Shown piece after piece: positions 9,965-19,897 of a DNA stretch of 64,000 nucleotides. The stretch spans positions 1 to 64,000 of the forward strand of contig NTKD01000001.1 of the NCBI GenBank assembly GCA_002457275.1, read 5' to 3'. This stretch comes from OM182 bacterium MED-G24. Its GTDB lineage: Bacteria; Pseudomonadota; Gammaproteobacteria; Pseudomonadales; Azotimanducaceae. The position numbers and the translations under genes are program-made. Within the stretch, counting starts at the first letter, position 1, and each line of letters begins with the position of its first letter. The notes under the pieces were generated by a model, which did not search any database, was not told where the DNA came from, and worked only from the letters and a program-made list of their open reading frames with translations.

Positions 9965-12163
9965 ATGGACGTCACTCATATTCTCGATGGTTTGAACGAT
10001 GCACAGCGCGACGCTGTGACAGCGCCATCAGGCAGTATGCTGGTGCTGGCAGGTGCGGGTAGTGGCAAGACACGTGTGCTGACACATCGAATTGCCTGGC
10101 AGATTCAGACCCAGAACATGTCACCCTACAGTGTGCTAGCGGTGACCTTCACCAACAAGGCAGCGGCCGAGATGCGCTCACGAATTGAGCGACTGCTCGC
10201 CATGCCGGTGCGTGGGATGTGGGTGGGGACATTCCATGGCATTGCCCATCGATTGCTCAGGACACACTTTGCTGAAGCGGGCCTGCCTCAGAACTTCCAG
10301 ATTCTTGACGCCGACGATCAGTTGCGACTCGTGAAGCGCGTGATCTCCAGCCTAGACCTGGATGAAAAGAAGTGGCCTGCGCGCCAGGCGGTGTGGTTCA
10401 TCAATGGGCAGAAGGATGAAGGACGACGCCCCCAGCATATTCCAGATGAAGAGGATCTTTACGTACGCACGCATGTCGCGATCTATGAAGCCTACGAACT
10501 CGCGCTTGAACGAGGAGGGATGATTGATTTTGCCGAGATGTTGCTGAGGTCCCATGAGCTTTGGCGTGAGCATCCGGCGTTGCTTCGCCACTATCAGGAT
10601 CGATTTCACAGTCTGCTTGTGGATGAGTTTCAGGATACCAATACGATTCAATATGCGTGGGTCCGGCAACTGGCAGGAGACAACAACAACCTTGTTGTGG
10701 TTGGCGACGACGATCAATCCATCTATGGGTGGCGAGGTGCTCGAATAGAGAATATTCAGCGCTTTTCAACCGATTTTCCAGAATCGCAGACGATACGCCT
10801 TGAGCAGAACTATCGGTCGACCGGTAGCATCCTCAAGGCCGCCAACGGTGTCATTTCACAGAATGCTGGCAGACTGGGCAAGGAGCTTTGGACTGACGCG
10901 GGAGACGGCGAGCCGATCTATGACTATGCAGCGTTCAACGAGATTGATGAGGCGCGTTATGTAGTTTCACGCGTGCGCGATTGGGTGAGTCAGGGCAACA
11001 ACCATCGAGAGTGTGCGGTGTTGTATCGGTCCAATGCCCAATCAAGAGTGCTGGAAGAAGCGATGCTACGTGCGCAGATGCCTTATCGAATCTATGGCGG
11101 TCAGCGGTTTTTTGAGCGAGCGGAAGTACGTTCTGCCGTGGCTTACATGAGACTGATCAGCCACCGCGACTCCGATGCCGCGTTTGAGCGGGTCGTGAAC
11201 ACACCCTCCAGGGGGATTGGGGACCGGACTGTGGCCCAGCTCAGGGAGCTTGCGAGGGAAGAGAATACATCGCTCTGGCGGGCAGCCGAGAAAATGGCCT
11301 GTAATACGGGACTCCCAGGACGCACGCGGAACGCGATCGCCCGCTTCATTGAACTGATCAATGATATGGATACTGCGACGATGAATGCGGCGTTACCGGA
11401 GATGACCGAGATGGTCATTGAGAGAAGTGGCCTGATTGAATATTACGAGCGTGAGCGAGGTGAGCGTGGACAGGCGCGTATTGAAAACCTGCGAGAATTG
11501 ATCAGTGCGGCAGATACTTTCGACCCGGAGGACGAAGTGACTTTCGACGCAACGCTACCCGACGAGGAGTCGCCGGATACGCTGCTCGATGAATTTCTGA
11601 CCCACGCAGCACTTGAAGCGGGCGATCGCCAGGGTGATCCCAACGCGGACTGTGTCCAGATGATGACCCTGCACAGTGCGAAGGGACTGGAGTTCCCGCT
11701 CGTTTTTCTGACCGGTCTGGAGGAAGGGCTGTTTCCCAGCATGATGTCGATGGAAGAGCCGGGACGTCTTGAAGAGGAGCGGCGCCTTTGTTACGTCGGC
11801 ATCACTCGAGCGATGCGCCAGTTGTACCTGACCCACGCCGAATCAAGGCGAATCAATGGTCAGGAATCCTACAATCGACCGTCGCGGTTTGTGCAGGAAA
11901 TCCCGCAGGATCTATTGACCCCCGTAAGGTTGTCGAGGACCGCACCAGCCCCGATCAGTCGTCCGTCGCGCAGTGCCTCACCCATTGCGACGCACAATGA
12001 AAGTGGGTTCACACTGGGACAACGTGTACGGCATGACAAGTTTGGTGAGGGTGTCGTTCTGAACTACGAAGGGCAGGGCTCGCAGGCGCGGGTACAGGTC
12101 AATTTTAACGATAGTGGCAGCAAATGGCTGATGCTGAGCTATGCGAAACTGGATGTGGTGTAA
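9965..12163 (+). CDS. uvrD: DNA helicase II
   Basis: A superfamily 1 3'-5' helicase that removes UvrC and incised oligonucleotides in excision repair and unwinds nicked DNA in mismatch repair. The 732-residue protein has Walker A GAGSGKT at residues 30-36, the DEFQDTN Walker B box (about 220), QNYRSTGSIL, and the late YVGITRAMRQLYLTHA helicase motif. A C-terminal Tudor-like segment (GQRVRHDKFGEGVVLNYEG) is typical of UvrD. The open frame extends upstream to 9929, but ATG 9965 gives the family N-terminus (MDV...LLDGLN type). Confidence 0.96.
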   Translation: MDVTHILDGLNDAQRDAVTAPSGSMLVLAGAGSGKTRVLTHRIAWQIQTQNMSPYSVLAVTFTNKAAAEMRSRIERLLAMPVRGMWVGTFHGIAHRLLRTHFAEAGLPQNFQILDADDQLRLVKRVISSLDLDEKKWPARQAVWFINGQKDEGRRPQHIPDEEDLYVRTHVAIYEAYELALERGGMIDFAEMLLRSHELWREHPALLRHYQDRFHSLLVDEFQDTNTIQYAWVRQLAGDNNNLVVVGDDDQSIYGWRGARIENIQRFSTDFPESQTIRLEQNYRSTGSILKAANGVISQNAGRLGKELWTDAGDGEPIYDYAAFNEIDEARYVVSRVRDWVSQGNNHRECAVLYRSNAQSRVLEEAMLRAQMPYRIYGGQRFFERAEVRSAVAYMRLISHRDSDAAFERVVNTPSRGIGDRTVAQLRELAREENTSLWRAAEKMACNTGLPGRTRNAIARFIELINDMDTATMNAALPEMTEMVIERSGLIEYYERERGERGQARIENLRELISAADTFDPEDEVTFDATLPDEESPDTLLDEFLTHAALEAGDRQGDPNADCVQMMTLHSAKGLEFPLVFLTGLEEGLFPSMMSMEEPGRLEEERRLCYVGITRAMRQLYLTHAESRRINGQESYNRPSRFVQEIPQDLLTPVRLSRTAPAPISRPSRSASPIATHNESGFTLGQRVRHDKFGEGVVLNYEGQGSQARVQVNFNDSGSKWLMLSYAKLDVV

Positions 12164-12173
12164 CCCCCGAACG

Positions 12174-13307
12174 ATGATCAACAGGAAGCGTAAGCAGGTG
12201 GAACAGCAATTGGGAAAGGTAATGGGTTGGGTACTCATTCTGGCGATACTGTCAGGATGTGGGCGCGAAGGTAGCAGTGATGGCGCCGCAGCAGTTAAGG
12301 CTGAATCTGCAGAGGTGTTCAAGTTCAGGATGGTCACAACCTGGCCAAAGAACTTTCCTGGCATGGGAGTGGCGGCAGAAAATCTGGCCAACGCCGTTGA
12401 TGAGATGTCTGATGGTCGGTTGACCATTACCGTTTACGGCAGTGGTGAGGTGGTACCGGCGCTCGGGGTTTTCGAAGCGGTTTCGCTGGGTAATGTCGAA
12501 ATGGGCCATGGTGCCGCCTACTACTGGAAAGGCAAGGTACCCGCGGCGCAGTTCTTTACCACTGTCCCGTTCGGGATGACAGCGCAGGAAATGAACGCCT
12601 GGCTACACCACGGTGGTGGGATGGCGTTGTGGGAAGAGCTGTATGCACCCTACAACCTGGTGCCCATTGCAGGTGGGAATACCGGGGTTCAGATGGCTGG
12701 CTGGTTCAACAAGGAGATTAACTCCATTGAGGATATTCAGGGTTTGAAAATGCGTATCCCGGGCCTGGGTGGCGAAGTGTTCAATCGGGTCGGGGGTAGC
12801 GCGCAGACGTTACCGGGGTCCGAGATTTATACTAGCCTTCAGACTGGCGCAGTGGATGCGACTGAGTGGGTAGGCCCCTACAACGACCTTGCGTTCGGCC
12901 TGCACCAGGTGGCGGAATATTACTATTATCCCGGATGGCACGAGCCAGGACCGACACTGGAGACAATCATCAACAAGGACGCGTGGGACTCTTTGCCACC
13001 GGACCTGCAGGCGATTCTTCGAACAGCCAGCCGAATGATCAACGAGGATTCACTGTCCGAATACACGGCTCGCAATAACGATGCCCTGAGTGAATTGGTC
13101 GAGCAACATGGTGTGAAGATACGTCGACTTCCCGACGATGTTATAGAGGCGCTAAGGCATGCTTCCAGGGAAGTTGTGAGTGCGTTACCCGGTGAGGATG
13201 AGCTGGCGCAGCGTATTTACCAATCCTACAGTGATTTCCACGACGATGTGATGAGATATCACGAGCTTTCAGAACGCGCATATATCAATCTGCGTCCAAC
13301 GAATTAG
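12174..13307 (+). CDS. dctP: TRAP transporter substrate-binding lipoprotein, 2-keto-acid type
   Basis: The extracytoplasmic solute receptor of a TRAP transporter, 377 residues. It begins with a lipoprotein signal (lipobox LSGC, Cys29), so it is probably tethered to the membrane. FKFRMVTTWPKNFPG and ATEWVGPYNDLAFGL resemble the TakP-like receptors that bind alpha-keto acids or lactate together with a cation. The exact ligand is inferred. ATG 12174 starts just after the uvrD stop; ATG 12222 is an alternative that would shorten the signal n-region. Its membrane partners lie downstream on the opposite strand, converging with 12 bp between the stop codons. Confidence 0.9.
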   Translation: MINRKRKQVEQQLGKVMGWVLILAILSGCGREGSSDGAAAVKAESAEVFKFRMVTTWPKNFPGMGVAAENLANAVDEMSDGRLTITVYGSGEVVPALGVFEAVSLGNVEMGHGAAYYWKGKVPAAQFFTTVPFGMTAQEMNAWLHHGGGMALWEELYAPYNLVPIAGGNTGVQMAGWFNKEINSIEDIQGLKMRIPGLGGEVFNRVGGSAQTLPGSEIYTSLQTGAVDATEWVGPYNDLAFGLHQVAEYYYYPGWHEPGPTLETIINKDAWDSLPPDLQAILRTASRMINEDSLSEYTARNNDALSELVEQHGVKIRRLPDDVIEALRHASREVVSALPGEDELAQRIYQSYSDFHDDVMRYHELSERAYINLRPTN

Positions 13308-13319
13308 TATGCTATCGAA

Positions 13320-14699
13320 TCAGCCGAAAAGCCGATTTGGCAGCCAGGTCGCGATGGCTGGTTCGAGTGCGAGGAGCAAGAGCAGGAATAGCTGAAGCGC
13401 GATGAAAGGCAGGACCCCTCTGTAGATGTCCCCCGTGCTGATGGACGGGGGCGCAACACCGCGCAGGTAGAACAATGCAAAACCAAACGGCGGTGTCAGA
13501 AATGACGTCTGGAGGTTGACCGCAATCATTATGCCAAGCCAGATGGGATCGGTCCCCATCGCGAGCAGGACAGGCCCGACAATGGGCACGACGACGAACG
13601 TGATCTCGATGAAGTCGAGGATGAAACCCAGCAGAAAGATGACGATCATCACCACTAGCATGGCGCCAAATGTGCCGCCGGGAAGATCATTGAACAATTC
13701 GTGAACCAGGTCATCGCCACCGTAGCCTCTAAAGACGAGTGAGAAGATTGAAGCGCCGATCAGGATGAAAAACACCATGGCGGTCGTCTTGCTGGTCTGC
13801 TGGCAGACGGTCAGTAGCTTTTGCCACGACAATGATCGCTGCAGTATCGCGAGGAGCAATGCACCGCTTGCACCAACCCCGGCCGCCTCGGTGGGTGTCG
13901 CCACGCCAGTCAAGATCGATCCCAGGACCGCCACTATCAAAATCAGGGGTGGTGCGATTTCACGGGATAGCTGGGTTATCGAGATGTGCTGATCGACCTT
14001 GGCTGGCGGCGCTTTGTGGGGCTGGAGTCGTGCGACGAGCATGATCCACATCAGGTAGAGCAGCACAAGGATAAGACCTGGAATTACCGCGCCGGCAAAA
14101 AGGTCACCGACAGATACCGTACGCGGATTGAAGATGCCCTGGTTGATCTGCGCTTGCTGATAGGCATTGGACAACACGTCGCCCAGAAGAACGAGCGCTA
14201 TCGAAGGTGGGATGATCTGACCCAGCGTCCCGGTTGCGCAGATACTGCCTGTAGCAAGGCCAGGATCGTAGTTGCTCTTCAACATGGCGGGGAGTGACAT
14301 CAGACCCATGGTGACGACTGTCGCGCCAACGATCCCGGTACTTGCGGCCATCAGCATCCCCACCAGGACGACAGCGATACCAAGCCCACCAGGTGCGGCA
14401 GCAAATAATTTACCCATGGAATCGAGTAGCCTTTCAGCAATTCGGGATTGCTCCAGTACGATGCCCATAAACACAAACAGCGGGACGGCGACCAGGGTTT
14501 GATTGCTGATGATGCCGAAGAGGCGGTTTGGCGTAGCCATGAGCAAACTCGCGTCGAAAACCCCAAATGTGAGCCCGATAGCTGCTGCCATCAGCCCGGT
14601 GCCGGCAAGGGTCAGAGCGACGGGGTAACCCAGGAGCAGCACCAGGAAGACTGCTGCGAATAAAATCAGTGGCGCATACTCAACCATGAGCATGGCCAT
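13320..14699 (-). CDS. dctM: TRAP transporter large permease
   Basis: A hydrophobic protein of about 459 residues with many membrane helices, the ion-coupled transport subunit of a TRAP system. GLGIAVVLVGMLMAASTGIV and ICATGTLGQIIPPSIALVLL are typical DctM segments. An ATG at 14729 is in frame, but 14699 (or 14693, 14687) better fits the family N-terminus and overlaps the end of dctQ by only 20 bp. That overlap implies translational coupling with dctQ. The DctP receptor that would feed it converges from the plus strand. Confidence 0.92.
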   Translation of the reverse strand: MAMLMVEYAPLILFAAVFLVLLLGYPVALTLAGTGLMAAAIGLTFGVFDASLLMATPNRLFGIISNQTLVAVPLFVFMGIVLEQSRIAERLLDSMGKLFAAAPGGLGIAVVLVGMLMAASTGIVGATVVTMGLMSLPAMLKSNYDPGLATGSICATGTLGQIIPPSIALVLLGDVLSNAYQQAQINQGIFNPRTVSVGDLFAGAVIPGLILVLLYLMWIMLVARLQPHKAPPAKVDQHISITQLSREIAPPLILIVAVLGSILTGVATPTEAAGVGASGALLLAILQRSLSWQKLLTVCQQTSKTTAMVFFILIGASIFSLVFRGYGGDDLVHELFNDLPGGTFGAMLVVMIVIFLLGFILDFIEITFVVVPIVGPVLLAMGTDPIWLGIMIAVNLQTSFLTPPFGFALFYLRGVAPPSISTGDIYRGVLPFIALQLFLLLLLALEPAIATWLPNRLFG

Positions 14700-15222
14700 C
14701 AGGGTCTGGTGCTCGGATGATTCTGGCAATACCTTGCAGGAGAACGAGGATGGCCATCAACGGAATGAGGGCTTTCTGCAGGTAGACAAAAGGCAGGCCG
14801 CCCGGCTCGGCAGAGGATTCACGAATGCGAAAGGACAGTGACACATAGTCGATGCTTGACCACAGCAGGAAACCAGCAACGGGGAGAAGCAGGGTCAGCG
14901 TCCCCCCAATGTCTAACCATCGGCGTACACGGTGGCTGAACTGGCTATAGAAGATATCCACACGAACATGGGTATCCGAGGCAAGCCCATAGGCAATGCC
15001 AGCCATGATCAGAACACTGTGCAGATAGATGACCGTCTCCTGGATAGGTATAACGTTGGCGCTGAACAGGTAGCGAAGGACGACCACACCCAATGTCAGA
15101 ACGACCATGATGACCGATGCCAGGGATGAAATGTTGCCGATGAAGACAATAGCCCTGTCCAGGGTCTGAGCGACGTTCTTCAGAACGGTTTTGGGAGTGC
15201 GCGGCAGCTTCATGATGGTCAC
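14680..15222 (-). CDS. dctQ: TRAP transporter small permease
   Basis: A 180-residue protein with four predicted membrane helices, the usual DctQ layout. The conserved segment after helix 2 reads DTHVRVDIFYSQFSHRVRRW. DctQ holds the large DctM subunit and docks the receptor. It lies 22 bp downstream of ubiA on the same strand, so dctQM are probably read through from ubiA. Confidence 0.9.
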   Translation of the reverse strand: MTIMKLPRTPKTVLKNVAQTLDRAIVFIGNISSLASVIMVVLTLGVVVLRYLFSANVIPIQETVIYLHSVLIMAGIAYGLASDTHVRVDIFYSQFSHRVRRWLDIGGTLTLLLPVAGFLLWSSIDYVSLSFRIRESSAEPGGLPFVYLQKALIPLMAILVLLQGIARIIRAPDPDGHAHG

Positions 15223-15244
15223 GTCTCGACGCAGGTGAACGGCA

Positions 15245-16141
15245 TCATGTGCTGCGCCACCAAAGGTCTGCCATCACGGAGACAAGCATAACGAGACCAG
15301 CCCAATGGTTGTTCAGGAATGCGCGGAAGCACGCATCTCGATCGCGATCCCTGATCAGATATTGCTGGTATGCGAAGAACGCGACATAACTCACAAGACC
15401 GATGTGGAACAGCCATGATGCCTCAATGTGGAACGCGACTACCAACATTATGAACAGGAACAAGCCCTGAAGAACGCCGATCATCAAACGATCCAGCTCG
15501 CCAAAGAGAATGGCGCTCGATTTCAGGCCGAGTTTCAGATCATCATCTCGATCCACCATCGCATATTCGGTGTCGTAGGCGACAATCCAGATGGCGTTGG
15601 CGATCATGAGGAGCCAGGCGAGGCGATCAATCTGTCCTGATACAGCGGTGAAAGCCATGGGGATACCAAATGAAAAGGCCATTCCAAGAAATGCCTGCGG
15701 TAGGTAGGTGAGACGTTTCATATAGGGATAGGCCGCTGCGGTCAGTACGGCGAGCGCCGCCAGTGCGACGGTCAGCAGGTTGGTGCTGAGTACCAGAATC
15801 AGTGCGGGAAACAGCAGTACTGCGAGCATGATCCAGGCATCCATCATATCGAGTTGTCCGCTTGTCAGCGGACGCGCATGAGTGCGTTCGACGGCACGAT
15901 CGAATTCCCGGTCCGCCATGTCATTCATGACACAACCGGCCGCACGGGCTAGGACGGTGCCTGTGGCAAAAACCAGGAGCAGGTGCCATCCAGGCCAACC
16001 GTCTGCGGCGAGCCAAAGCGCCTGAAGCGTCGGCCAGAGCAGTAGGTAGATACCGATGGGTTTGTCGAGCCTGGCCAGAGCGATGTACACCGGCAGGCGG
16101 GGGAACCGGCCGTACAGATTCATGAGCGTACTTTCAGGCAT
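15245..16141 (-). CDS. ubiA: 4-hydroxybenzoate octaprenyltransferase
   Basis: A membrane prenyltransferase that attaches the polyprenyl tail to 4-hydroxybenzoate in ubiquinone synthesis. The 298-residue protein has both Asp-rich motifs that bind Mg-prenyl diphosphate: NDMADREFD near residue 93 and DTEYAMVDRDDD near residue 190. About eight membrane helices are visible, and DKPIGIYLLLWPTLQALW is the typical N-terminus. ATG 16141 was kept; ATG 16123 is possible. It is divergent from the rubredoxin gene. No ubiC is adjacent, unlike in many relatives. Confidence 0.95.
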   Translation of the reverse strand: MPESTLMNLYGRFPRLPVYIALARLDKPIGIYLLLWPTLQALWLAADGWPGWHLLLVFATGTVLARAAGCVMNDMADREFDRAVERTHARPLTSGQLDMMDAWIMLAVLLFPALILVLSTNLLTVALAALAVLTAAAYPYMKRLTYLPQAFLGMAFSFGIPMAFTAVSGQIDRLAWLLMIANAIWIVAYDTEYAMVDRDDDLKLGLKSSAILFGELDRLMIGVLQGLFLFIMLVVAFHIEASWLFHIGLVSYVAFFAYQQYLIRDRDRDACFRAFLNNHWAGLVMLVSVMADLWWRST

Positions 16142-16311
16142 GTGTTGTTATAACCATGACACCAAAGGCCCGTATCAGCGGTGCCTTTGGAAATCGGTTA
16201 GTATACGTCGCCGCCGAGATCGTAACAGCAGTCGAGTCGACCTGATGACTACTTGATGACCAGCGCGGCTGATCTGGAAGGAGGCTGACAGAAGAGGACG
16301 GAGTGGCCGGG

Positions 16312-16479
16312 ATGAAGAAATACCAGTGTATCGTCTGTGGATTCATCTATGATGAGGCCGAAGGCCTGGCGTCTGAAGGCATCGATGCTGGAACGCGATG
16401 GGACGATATACCAGACGACTGGATGTGTCCGGAATGTGGTGTAGGCAAGGCCGACTTCGACATGATAGAGATTGATTGA
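16312..16479 (+). CDS. Rubredoxin
   Basis: A 55-residue protein with two CxxC knuckles, CIVCG at residues 6-10 and CPECG at about 39-43, that hold one iron. [16 protein letters not shown] is diagnostic. Rubredoxin is a small cytoplasmic one-electron carrier. In Pseudomonas similar proteins pass electrons to alkane hydroxylases or help in oxidative stress. No partner hydroxylase or reductase is visible here. The gene lies between divergent ubiA and the symporter gene, whose start is 44 bp downstream. Confidence 0.95.
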   Translation: MKKYQCIVCGFIYDEAEGLASEGIDAGTRWDDIPDDWMCPECGVGKADFDMIEID

Positions 16480-16523
16480 GTGATCGCGATTAGCAATGGC
16501 AGACGGATGATGTGAGGGGAAGC

Positions 16524-17840
16524 ATGGAAACTGGGAATCTTACGCGCAACATCCTGATCGGTATGGTCGCTGGCATTGTAATCGGCTCGCTCGTGCATGT
16601 GGCGCCGCTCTCGGCCGAGAACGTCATTTCGATTTACCTAATCGACGGCCTGTTCGACGTGGTCGGGGACGTGTTTGTCATCAGTCTCAAACTGCTTGTT
16701 GTCCCCCTTGTATTTGTGTCGCTAGCGTGTGGTGCGAGTAGCCTCGGCGCCAGTGCCAGTATGGGACGTATTGCCGGTAAGACGATTGCACTCTATCTGG
16801 TGACGACCGCGCTTGCGATTTCGCTGGCGCTGAGCGTAGCGGTGATGGTGGGCCCCGGAGAGGGTATTGACCTTGGAGAGCAGACAGAGTTTGTAGCCAA
16901 GGAGCGCCCGTCTCTCAAAGAGACCATCGTTAACATCTTCCCGTCAAATCCGATCGCAGCCATGGCCGAGGCCAATATGCTGCAGGTGATCGTGTTCGCG
17001 ATTCTTGTCGGCGTTGCGCTCACCCGGTGCGGCCCTGCAGGGGAGCGCGCCAGAGACATGCTGAATGACTGGAATGAAGTCATCATGCAGATGGTGATCA
17101 TGCTGATGAAGGTCGCACCGTATGGCGTCTTTTGCCTGCTTGTGGCGTTGTTTGCCAACATGGGATTTGGCGCGATTCTCGATCTGGCCAAATACTTCTT
17201 TACGGTTGCGGGCGTGTTGGTGCTGCACTTCCTGATCACCTATGGTTTTCTGATCCGATTCCTTGCCGGACTCAACCCGGTTCGTTTCTATCAGCGTATG
17301 GGTCCCGTCATGGCTTACGCGTTCAGTACATCTTCATCCAACGCGACCATGCCGGTGACGCTGGATACGGTTAAGCGACGGGTCGGCGTGCAGAATGAGG
17401 TTGCATCATTTACGGTACCGCTCGGAGCGACCATCAACATGGACGGCACGGCCATCATGCAAGGTGTGGCGACGGTTTTTATAGCGCAGGCCTTCAATAT
17501 CGATATTAGTATCACCGGATACCTGATGGTGGTACTGGCGGCGACACTGGCATCCATCGGCACCGCAGGTGTTCCGGGTGTAGGTCTGATTACGTTGGCG
17601 CTTATTCTGGATCAGGTCGGCCTCCCGGTTGAGGGTATTGCGCTCATTATCGGCGTTGATCGACTGCTTGACATGATGCGAACCGCAGTCAACGTCACAG
17701 GGGACGGAACGGTCGCCACGATCGTCGCGCGCTCAGAAGGCAAGTTTGATCGAACGATTTTCGATGGCGAAGTCTCCGAACTGGATGTGCCCGAAAACGA
17801 AGTTCAGGCAGAAACTGAGACCAGCACCCACGAGCGCTGA
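16524..17840 (+). CDS. Dicarboxylate/amino acid:cation symporter (GltP/DctA family)
   Basis: A 438-residue transporter of the DAACS family. It shows the family signatures: the serine-rich re-entrant loop FSTSSSNATMPVTLD, NMDGTAIMQG, and DMMRTAVNVTGD with the Asp and Arg that bind the acidic substrate in GltPh. It probably imports glutamate/aspartate or C4-dicarboxylates with Na+ or H+. The exact substrate cannot be read from the sequence. A GTG at 16512 is in frame, but ATG 16524 follows GAGGGGAA and is preferred. It converges on recG with 4 bp between stops. Confidence 0.93.
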   Translation: METGNLTRNILIGMVAGIVIGSLVHVAPLSAENVISIYLIDGLFDVVGDVFVISLKLLVVPLVFVSLACGASSLGASASMGRIAGKTIALYLVTTALAISLALSVAVMVGPGEGIDLGEQTEFVAKERPSLKETIVNIFPSNPIAAMAEANMLQVIVFAILVGVALTRCGPAGERARDMLNDWNEVIMQMVIMLMKVAPYGVFCLLVALFANMGFGAILDLAKYFFTVAGVLVLHFLITYGFLIRFLAGLNPVRFYQRMGPVMAYAFSTSSSNATMPVTLDTVKRRVGVQNEVASFTVPLGATINMDGTAIMQGVATVFIAQAFNIDISITGYLMVVLAATLASIGTAGVPGVGLITLALILDQVGLPVEGIALIIGVDRLLDMMRTAVNVTGDGTVATIVARSEGKFDRTIFDGEVSELDVPENEVQAETETSTHER

Positions 17841-17844
17841 CGCG

Positions 17845-19890
17845 CTAAACCTGGGCAAGATTCTCGGGATCCCGCATCCATCGAGCCATCAGTATGAGAC
17901 ACTCTGAATCCGTCAGAGTCGCTGCCCGGTTTCGAATTTCTGTCAGCAGGTCCTGGTCGCGAATGAGATCGGCGACGCGGAATTGGACGTCCCCGGACTG
18001 CCTTTCGCCGAGGATGTCCCCTGGTCCGCGTATAAGAAGATCCTGCTCCGCAATCAGAAATCCGTCGGTCGATCGTCGCATGACATCCAACCGTGCCTTG
18101 GCGGTCGGGCCCAACGGTGGCTGATACAGTAGCACGCAAAAGCCTGCGTCGTGACCACGCCCAACACGGCCTCGTAGCTGGTGGAGTTGAGCGAGGCCAA
18201 GCCGCTCGGCATTGTCGATAATCATCAGATTGGCGTTGGGGACGTTGACGCCGACTTCAATCACGGTGGTAGCGACCAGAACATCAAACGAGTGCTCCCT
18301 GAATCGTTGCATGATGTCCGATTTTTCCTGCGCTTTCAGGCGTCCATGAACCAGGGCGACGCGGTGGTCGGGCAACGCCTCGGTCAGCATTCGAGCAGTC
18401 TCCTCCGCAGCCTGAAGTTCCGCGTCATCACTGTCTTCGATCAATGTGCAGACCCAATAGACCTGTTGGCCTTCTGCGCACGCCTGATTGACGCGAGCAA
18501 CGATGTCGCCGCGACGTTTATCGGGGATGACCGACGTTGACACTGGAATTCGTCCGGGAGGTAATTCTTCAATGATGGAGACGTCCATATCGGAGTACAA
18601 CGTCATCGTCAGCGTGCGTGGAATTGGCGTTGCAGTCATGATGAGTTGATGGGGCATGCCGGCCCTGCTCCGCCCTTTTTCCCGCAGTGAGAGACGTTGC
18701 TGGACACCGAACCGGTGCTGTTCATCCACCACGATCAGACCGAGCTGATGAAACATGACGTCGTCGGCAAACAGGGCATGGGTGCCAATGATCACCGGTG
18801 CGTCACCTGAAGCGATCCTGCTAAGCGTTTGTGCGCGTGCACGTCCACTCACCTTGCCGGTGAGCCATGCGATTTCGATACCAAGTGGCAGCAGCCATTC
18901 GGAGAAGGATAGCAAGTGTTGTTCAGCAAGGATTTCTGTAGGCGCCATGATCGCGACCTGATAGCCACTTTCGATGACATCAACCGCGGTGCGTGCGGCT
19001 ACGATGGTTTTTCCCGACCCGACATCTCCCTGCAACAGGCGAAACATCGGTAATGGTTGGACCATGTCTGCGGCGATTTCCTTCAGTACACGGTCTTGTG
19101 CGGTTGTCAGGGTGAAGTCCATATTCCGATCGAATCGGGTAGCGAGCTCGCTGCCCATTCCTTTCATCACCGGAGCCCCCTCACTACCGATGTGTCGTCG
19201 TAGCAAACGCATGCTGGCCTGATGGGCGAGCAGTTCCTCGAACGCGAGTCTTTTTTGTGCCGGGTGCGTACCCTGCAGAAGTGACGCGATATCGTCGTTG
19301 GGCTGGGGTTTGTGAACGATGCGCAGCGCCTCAGCCAACGTTGCCCCGGGAAGCTGTGTGATTTCTTGAATAACCGAGGGCTCGTCGATGGTCGTAAGTA
19401 GCGGTGTGATCAATGAGCGAAGTCGCGCCTGGGTGACACCCTCGGTTGCAGGATAGACGGGTGTCAGGGTCTCCTCCACGCCTGCGGCAGGATTGACCTG
19501 GTACTCGGGATGGTAGATCTCGGGACCGCTGGCACCGCGCCGGATCTCGCCAAACGCCCTTACGCGGCGTGCTCTCTTCAGATTCTTTTGTTGTGTGCCT
19601 GAAAAGTAATAGAAACGTAGGCCCACTCGACCCGTCCCATCCGAGACGTAGGCAAGCAGACTACGTCTACGGCCGTAAGCGACATCGCAAGCGTCTAGGA
19701 CCCCTTCCACAAGCACCGTGTCACCAATCCGGCACGAGCCTATCGCTGTGATGTGGGTCCTGTCCTCGTAACGCATGGGCAGGTGGAAAAGAAGGTCTTC
19801 TGGAGACCCGATACCCAAGCGATTCAGTTTGCCGGCGAGTGCAGGCCCGACGCCTTTGAGGTCCGTGAGTTTGTCGGGTAGCGTCTTCAA
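17845..19890 (-). CDS. recG: ATP-dependent DNA helicase RecG
   Basis: A 681-residue superfamily 2 helicase that remodels stalled replication forks and Holliday junctions (E. coli has 693). The N-terminal wedge domain begins with LTDLKGVGPALAGKLNRLGI. The helicase core has Walker A GDVGSGKT, a DEQH box and MTATPIPRTL. The C-terminal motif VIEVGVNVPNA and the TRG region follow. It is the last gene of the gmk-rpoZ-spoT-ridA-recG group, 7 bp after ridA. Confidence 0.97.
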   Translation of the reverse strand: MKTLPDKLTDLKGVGPALAGKLNRLGIGSPEDLLFHLPMRYEDRTHITAIGSCRIGDTVLVEGVLDACDVAYGRRRSLLAYVSDGTGRVGLRFYYFSGTQQKNLKRARRVRAFGEIRRGASGPEIYHPEYQVNPAAGVEETLTPVYPATEGVTQARLRSLITPLLTTIDEPSVIQEITQLPGATLAEALRIVHKPQPNDDIASLLQGTHPAQKRLAFEELLAHQASMRLLRRHIGSEGAPVMKGMGSELATRFDRNMDFTLTTAQDRVLKEIAADMVQPLPMFRLLQGDVGSGKTIVAARTAVDVIESGYQVAIMAPTEILAEQHLLSFSEWLLPLGIEIAWLTGKVSGRARAQTLSRIASGDAPVIIGTHALFADDVMFHQLGLIVVDEQHRFGVQQRLSLREKGRSRAGMPHQLIMTATPIPRTLTMTLYSDMDVSIIEELPPGRIPVSTSVIPDKRRGDIVARVNQACAEGQQVYWVCTLIEDSDDAELQAAEETARMLTEALPDHRVALVHGRLKAQEKSDIMQRFREHSFDVLVATTVIEVGVNVPNANLMIIDNAERLGLAQLHQLRGRVGRGHDAGFCVLLYQPPLGPTAKARLDVMRRSTDGFLIAEQDLLIRGPGDILGERQSGDVQFRVADLIRDQDLLTEIRNRAATLTDSECLILMARWMRDPENLAQV

Positions 19891-19897
19891 TCAGGGA

